DNA of 19,010 nt from an uncultured Eubacteriales bacterium (GTDB taxonomy: Bacteria; Bacillota; Clostridia; Lachnospirales; Lachnospiraceae). Positions 15,092 through 19,010 of the stretch are shown piece after piece (positions within the stretch are counted from its first letter, which is position 1; each line of letters begins with the position of its first letter). The notes beneath the pieces were generated by a model. It was not told the DNA's origin. It ran no database searches and saw only the letters and a program-made list of their open reading frames with translations. The translations under genes were made by a program, and so were the position numbers. The stretch spans positions 1-19,010 of the forward strand of contig ONWL01000022.1 in the NCBI GenBank assembly GCA_900321525.1. The letters run 5' to 3'.

Positions 15092-16261
15092 TCAGTCTTT
15101 CTTTTCTGTCTTTTCTTCTAACTTCTTTAATACATGTGCTGCAAACTCTCTGCCGCCGATACCAAATGCAACTGCAAATGCAACTGCCAGCGCAGCCAGA
15201 ATCAGGATAAATGCAGAATTCACAATCTCAGAAGCAATGCCCAACTGGCTGAGGATCATGAATACACCCAACACAAGGATGGCAACTTTTGCAATGACAG
15301 AATAAGACTTGAAGCCATTCTTGTTCAATGCCTTTTCTACAATAGTACTAATGATCACACTGGCTGCCAGAATCAACACCGCACTTAAAATAGACGGCAA
15401 ATAACCGATGATCACGGCACCTACTTCTGTGAGAACAGCCAGATGGAGTACATTCAATCCCTCTACCACAAAGAAGATAACAATCACTGCATATACCGCA
15501 ATACCTGCAATCTTGGACAGTACCAAACTGTCACTGTCTAACAATCCCTGTAACTTGGCATCCAGACCAGATGTGGCAATAAGCTTTGTTACAATCTGAC
15601 CTGCCAGCTTGCCGATCATGCAGCCAATCACAATGATAATCAGTCCAACAACCAGATTTGGAATAAATCCAATGATAGTATTCAGCATAGAAACGGCCGG
15701 TACAGAAATCACACTGATATTCAATACGTCCAATGCCATGATGACAGTCGGAATCAAAATCAGCACATACACAATGTAAGCCAGTGTACTGGACAACTTA
15801 TCAGAACTGGTCACTTCGATGCCAGCCTTTTCCTGAAGCTTATCTACATTCAGTTTACTAAACACTGGCACCAGCAACTGACGTACAATTCTGGCAATCA
15901 AAGTCCCCACTACCAATACAATGGCAGCTGCCAGAATATTCGGTACATAGCCCCAGATGATACTTAAAATGTTTGTAATCGGGTTTGCAATACTGGACAA
16001 GCCCAGTACGGAAAAAATGCCCGGCACAAATAACAAAAATACCAGTAAGTAAACCAGCTTTCCAATAAAGGTCTTGGCACTGCCCGGTTTTCCCTCTGTG
16101 TCCAGTTTTGCCACATACTCGCCAACTTTTGTCTTGTCAATGAGCTTTAACACCAGTGATTTGACAATTTCTGCCACTACAAATGCCAGAATCAGAATGA
16201 CAATGGCTGTTACAATTGCACCAATTCCTGTTGCCAGGAAATTCTGAAGATAGTTTAACAT
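15092..16261 (-). CDS. Membrane protein with four MscS-related TM-helix repeats (mechanosensitive-channel-like)
   Basis: The 389-residue protein is almost entirely membrane segments. Four internal repeats are visible at about residues 1-50, 97-145, 190-240 and 275-320, each with a G(Y/F).P(N/S)(I/L)-type start, a long hydrophobic helix and an amphipathic tail; this is the Conserved TM helix pattern (PF05552). The C-terminal segment ALAVAFAVAFGIGGREFAAH (about 357-376) resembles the pore-lining TM3 of MscS with its Ala/Gly packing. The chain then ends in a short charged tail (KKLEEKTEKKD) with no MscS beta domain. It may be a reduced osmotic channel or a related scaffold. AGGAGG lies 7 bases before the ATG. 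It is a single-gene unit with its own promoter and terminator. Confidence 0.85.
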   Translation of the reverse strand: MLNYLQNFLATGIGAIVTAIVILILAFVVAEIVKSLVLKLIDKTKVGEYVAKLDTEGKPGSAKTFIGKLVYLLVFLLFVPGIFSVLGLSSIANPITNILSIIWGYVPNILAAAIVLVVGTLIARIVRQLLVPVFSKLNVDKLQEKAGIEVTSSDKLSSTLAYIVYVLILIPTVIMALDVLNISVISVPAVSMLNTIIGFIPNLVVGLIIIVIGCMIGKLAGQIVTKLIATSGLDAKLQGLLDSDSLVLSKIAGIAVYAVIVIFFVVEGLNVLHLAVLTEVGAVIIGYLPSILSAVLILAASVIISTIVEKALNKNGFKSYSVIAKVAILVLGVFMILSQLGIASEIVNSAFILILAALAVAFAVAFGIGGREFAAHVLKKLEEKTEKKD

Positions 16262-16305
16262 AATAAAACCTCCTTTATATTTGTTTAGAACAACAAGGTA
16301 GTCCT

Positions 16306-16311
16306 ATTATA
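16306..16311 (-). promoter_or_regulatory. Extended -10 of the MscS-like gene
   Basis: TGGTATAAT on the minus strand, about 45 bases before the ATG at 16261; no good -35 is seen at 17 bases. The gap 16312-16416 is T-rich on the plus strand with no gene I can support and no clear terminator for the gene upstream. Confidence 0.5.
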
Positions 16312-16416
16312 CCATATTTTTCACAAATTTCCACCATTTGTTTTTCTATTTTTCCACTTTTTTCTTCTGTGTAAATTTCTTTTCTGATAAGTATGGTTCC
16401 TTTTTTGCAATCGTAT

Positions 16417-17208
16417 TCATTTTTCAATCGATTTCATAAAATTCGTCATTTTGACAAAATTTTCTGCCCTCTCATCAATGCAGCGGACTGCACCGATTTC
16501 CGGGTCTATGTCAATCATCCTCTGTTCATACAATACCTTATGGGTTGCACACAGGCAAAATCCTTTGCCTGCATGTTTCCTGCGTATACTGTTTTCCTGC
16601 CATACCGGATACAGCAGTTCCGGCACATCACATCCACATACCAGACAGCGGTAATTTCCTGCCAGCAAAACTGCTCTGCGCGCATCCAATTCCCTGCGTT
16701 TCCGGGACATGGACCATTCCCTTCTTTCCCGTTCACTTTTCCATCCGGCACTTTCCTCTTCAATGGCACATTTGATGTTGTTTGGATACTCTCTGTCGTA
16801 CTTATTAAACCGCATCCAATAATCCATATGTCCAAAAAACAGCTGAAAATGTTCACTGCCAACGATGCAGATTTTTTCCCATACATTATCATGAGCAGTT
16901 CGATAGGTCTTATACATAGCCTGAAATGTATCACTGTTTAGTTCCTCTGCCGGACAGCCACTGGCATTCAGATACAACGTGGCATCATGCCGTCTGTGAT
17001 TTTCCAGATTCCAGATGAAAAAGACCTGTTCTTTTGCATAATATTTGATGGCATACTGCCCGTTCTGCACATCCTCTGTCTTTCGGTCCGTCAGATCAAA
17101 GGATACCTTTGCCGTCATTTTGTCATGACTCTTTCCCAGACAAAACTGCTCTGCCTCTACACCCAGTGCACGAATCCGTGCTGCCACTGTTTGGTATGTC
17201 AGTTCCAT
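16417..17208 (-). CDS. Protein with degenerate HNH_2-like zinc domain, unknown N-terminal domain
   Basis: The 263-residue product ends in a domain laid out like HNH_2 (PF13391): RCLVCGCDVPELL at 187-199, GKGFCLCATHKVLYEQ at 214-229, then MIDIDPEIGAVR at 231-242, matching the family's C..TG...P.LL, NGL.L....H.LFD and I.I....G.I order. But the first catalytic His of the AAHI segment is missing (LLYPVWQ) and the Asn of NGL is Lys, while Cys188, 191, 193, 218 and 220 look like a zinc site. So it probably binds nucleic acid without cutting, or is a misassigned zinc domain. Residues 1-150 form a separate mixed domain (QVFFIWNLENHRRHD) that I do not recognise; 150-185 is highly charged and helical. 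AGGAG precedes the ATG. It has its own promoter and a symmetric site. Confidence 0.7.
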   Translation of the reverse strand: MELTYQTVAARIRALGVEAEQFCLGKSHDKMTAKVSFDLTDRKTEDVQNGQYAIKYYAKEQVFFIWNLENHRRHDATLYLNASGCPAEELNSDTFQAMYKTYRTAHDNVWEKICIVGSEHFQLFFGHMDYWMRFNKYDREYPNNIKCAIEEESAGWKSERERREWSMSRKRRELDARRAVLLAGNYRCLVCGCDVPELLYPVWQENSIRRKHAGKGFCLCATHKVLYEQRMIDIDPEIGAVRCIDERAENFVKMTNFMKSIEK

Positions 17209-17242
17209 ATCATTCTCCTACTCTTTTGCACTTTTCATTTTC

Positions 17243-17280
17243 ACTATATTCAGTATAGTACAGTTTCCCCTGTTTTCCAA
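17243..17280 (-). promoter_or_regulatory. Promoter with overlapping inverted repeat, HNH-like gene
   Basis: Minus strand: TTGGAA (17275-17280), 17-base spacer, TATACT (17252-17257). The -10 is inside a perfect inverted repeat, ACTATA, five bases, TATAGT (17243-17259), an attractive repressor site. The promoter begins only about 14 bases past the MATE stop codon. Confidence 0.6.
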
Positions 17281-17293
17281 CAAATCGTTTCCA

Positions 17294-18613
17294 TTATCTG
17301 TGCTGTTTGATGGCCACTGCAATGACTGCAAAGGTCACTCCTTCCGCCACGGTAAAGGCCAGCCAGATTCCAGTCATGCCAAAGAGCCATGACATGACAA
17401 AAGCACTTGCCACGATTGCCACAAATCCTCTTAAAATAGAGGCCACAAATGCCCATCCTGCCACCTCTGTGGCACTCAAATATCCGGTTCCCACCACATT
17501 GAATCCAGCAAACAGATACCCAATGAAATACAGACGCATACCGGTCACGCCATAAGCGGTCATTTGTAAATCTCCAGCACTATTAAACACGGATACTGCC
17601 GGTTCTGCCAGACACACTGCCAGTCCCAGCACACACACTGCCACAACAAAGGCTGTACCCATTGCCAGATTCCGCAGCTGCCGCACCACCGCCTGGTCAT
17701 TTTTGCCATAAAATTCACTGAACAACGGCTGGGTGCCCTGTGAAATACCGGAAAAGATCGCCGTGGACACAATGGCAATATTTGCCACTACCCCATATGC
17801 CGCCACTCCCACGTTGCCTGCCAGCCGTAAGATCAGGAAATTAAACACCACAGTAGTCACACCGGAAGCAATTTCTCCTACAAATGCAGACACCCCCAAC
17901 TGACAAGCCAGCAGAACCCGCTTCACTGACAACCTGTTCCAATGAATGCGAAATCCACGTTTCGGTGACAACAAATGGACGCAGCAGATCAGAATCCCCA
18001 CGATAGGAGAAATGGCAGTTGCCAGTGCAGCGCCTGCCATCCCCATATCCAGAGGAAACATCAGCACATAATCCATCACAATATTAAACAGACTGCTGCA
18101 AAGGGTAGCCGCCATAGCCAGAGAAGGATTGCCATCGTTTCGTACAAAGGCATTGCAGATGTAATTCCACATAAATGCCGGTGCAAACAACAGAAAAATC
18201 CGTGTATAAGAAGTGCCCACTGCCACGATTTCCCCATTGCCACCCAGAAACGCCACCACTTGATCCGGCACCCATAGTCCAATCAGAATGAAGGGAATCC
18301 CCACAACCAATGCGGTCACCAATGCATTGCCCAAATAGGAATCCGCCTCCTGCTCTCCTCTTGCCCGGTGTATGGCAAATCGTGTGGCAGAGCCTACACC
18401 CAGCATAGCACCAATGGCAAAAATCAGACTATAGATAGGAAGCACCAGATTCAGTGCTGTGATCCCTGCAGTTCCCTCTGCCCGTGAAATAAAAAAAGTA
18501 TCCGCCAGTACATAAGCAGAAATGCCCAGCATCCCTAAAATATTTTGTGCTGTATACCGGACAAATAATCCCCTGACAGAGGATTGTGATTTCTTTTGTA
18601 ATGGTTGGTTCAT
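17294..18613 (-). CDS. MATE family efflux transporter
   Basis: The 439-residue protein has about 12 hydrophobic segments in two MatE halves. Typical blocks are SAYVLADTFFISRAEGTAGITALNL-like (helix 1-2 region), GVGSATRFAIHRARGE, the FVRNDGNPSLAM stretch of helix 4-5, and in the second half GEIASGVTTVVFNF and GISQGTQPLFSEFYG. These are closest in style to MepA-type MATE proteins of Firmicutes, which export cationic drugs using sodium or proton gradients. The substrate is unknown. Length fits the family (about 440-460). AAGGAAGAG precedes the ATG. It is followed directly by the HNH-like gene, but that gene has its own promoter. Confidence 0.95.
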   Translation of the reverse strand: MNQPLQKKSQSSVRGLFVRYTAQNILGMLGISAYVLADTFFISRAEGTAGITALNLVLPIYSLIFAIGAMLGVGSATRFAIHRARGEQEADSYLGNALVTALVVGIPFILIGLWVPDQVVAFLGGNGEIVAVGTSYTRIFLLFAPAFMWNYICNAFVRNDGNPSLAMAATLCSSLFNIVMDYVLMFPLDMGMAGAALATAISPIVGILICCVHLLSPKRGFRIHWNRLSVKRVLLACQLGVSAFVGEIASGVTTVVFNFLILRLAGNVGVAAYGVVANIAIVSTAIFSGISQGTQPLFSEFYGKNDQAVVRQLRNLAMGTAFVVAVCVLGLAVCLAEPAVSVFNSAGDLQMTAYGVTGMRLYFIGYLFAGFNVVGTGYLSATEVAGWAFVASILRGFVAIVASAFVMSWLFGMTGIWLAFTVAEGVTFAVIAVAIKQHR

Positions 18614-18651
18614 TTTTCTCTTCCTTTTCTCTCTATCTATACATTATCCCT

Positions 18652-18679
18652 ATTATACCATCCATACTTGTTTTCACAA
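18652..18679 (-). promoter_or_regulatory. Promoter of the MATE gene
   Basis: Minus strand: TTGTGA (18674-18679), 16-base spacer, extended -10 TGGTATAAT with TATAAT at 18652-18657. A 5-bp inverted repeat (CTTGT, four bases, ACAAG) covers the -35. Confidence 0.6.
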
Positions 18680-18819
18680 GAGTTGTTCGTGTATATCATC
18701 CCGATTCAAAACCATACGTTTAACAGTTACATATCTCGAGTTTCCTTTCCTGATCAATCTCCGGATCTCCTGATGGTCTGGTGCCTCGTTTCAAGTGGGC
18801 TTTCCATAACTTTCCTTTT

Positions 18820-18830
18820 ATTATAACATG
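18820..18830 (-). promoter_or_regulatory. Second extended -10 upstream of the MATE gene
   Basis: ATCATGTTATAATAA on the minus strand is identical over 15 bases to the -10 region of the ATPase promoter at 11390-11404. It is followed by AAAGGAAAG and an ATG at 18807 that opens only a 17-codon frame. It may drive a decayed small gene or a longer MATE leader. Confidence 0.35.
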
Positions 18831-18840
18831 ATATAGACAA

Positions 18841-19010
18841 TTGCGAAACTCTTTGAATAGAGTAAAAAACAGCCTGTACATCAGAAATTTTTCACCAAAA
18901 AAACTCTGTGGAATGCCGGCACTTTATTCACGCTAGCAATGAGTCAGGCTGACAAGCTTGCTTGTCAATTTGACGAATGCCACGAGTGCCAAATATCCAG
19001 TTGCTTGCAA
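18841..19010 (+). repeat. TTGCGAAAC copy followed by structured, gene-free DNA to the window edge
   Basis: TTGCGAAAC at 18841-18849 is the same 9-mer as in the cob-cluster repeats. Downstream there is a perfect 8-bp hairpin, TGACAAGC-TT-GCTTGTCA (18950-18967), enclosed by GGCACT (18918-18923) and AGTGCC (18985-18990), and a direct repeat GAATGCC (18911 and 18975). No coding frame is evident. It could be another, longer member of the repeat family cut by the window end. Confidence 0.45.

Noticed and set aside
16265..16430. Minus-strand frame of about 50 codons from a TTG, between the HNH-like and MscS-like genes
   Set aside because: The DNA is A-rich on that strand so Lys/Glu/Ile codons arise by chance; no ribosome site, and the MscS-like promoter lies within it.
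1..19010. CRISPR array, tRNA, rRNA or prophage
   Set aside because: No regularly spaced repeats, tRNA-like cloverleaf, rRNA segment, integrase or phage structural gene was seen.

Overview
The window looks like chromosomal DNA from a low-to-mid GC Gram-positive anaerobe of the Clostridia, probably a Lachnospiraceae gut commensal. The basis is strong AGGAGG-type ribosome binding sites, TATAAT/TTGACA-type promoters, an anaerobic-type cobalamin gene set, and the style of the lipoprotein, CAP-domain and MATE genes. The genus is an inference; no rRNA or tRNA is present to fix it.

Layout. (i) 1-2221, all minus strand: the N-terminal half of a stand-alone adenylation (AMP-binding) enzyme cut by the window edge, a small lipoprotein gene whose start is separated from its reading frame by one base in an A-run, and a doubtful 61-codon frame. 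(ii) 2222-11238, minus strand: a long cobalamin cluster in transcription order cbiL, cobT, cobU, cobS, a second short cobU-like gene, cobC-like phosphatase, cbiB, cobD, cobQ, cobO. It supplies one early corrin-ring step (C20 methylation), then corrinoid adenosylation, amidation, aminopropanol attachment and nucleotide-loop assembly; the remaining ring-contraction genes are not in the window. A promoter lies upstream of cbiL and no B12 riboswitch is recognisable. (iii) 11432-12979, plus strand: a divergently transcribed AAA-like ATPase fused to a PD-(D/E)XK-type domain, closed by a strong terminator shared with the converging gene. (iv) 13087-18613, minus strand: a secreted CAP-domain protein with a cysteine-heptad region and Pro/Thr repeats, a membrane protein with four MscS-related TM repeats, a protein with a degenerate HNH_2-like domain, and a MATE transporter.

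The most unusual non-coding signal is a family of intergenic repeats carrying the 9-mer TTGCGAAAC. One copy, between the cobU-like gene and cobC, is a complete ~314-bp foldback element with 15-bp terminal inverted repeats and a long imperfect palindrome. Related shorter copies lie at other junctions of the cob cluster, and one seems to have replaced the 3' end of the cobC-like gene. Other points of interest are two CobU-type proteins with complementary conserved motifs, a possible homopolymer frameshift in the lipoprotein, and a 210-nt structured leader before the CAP gene.
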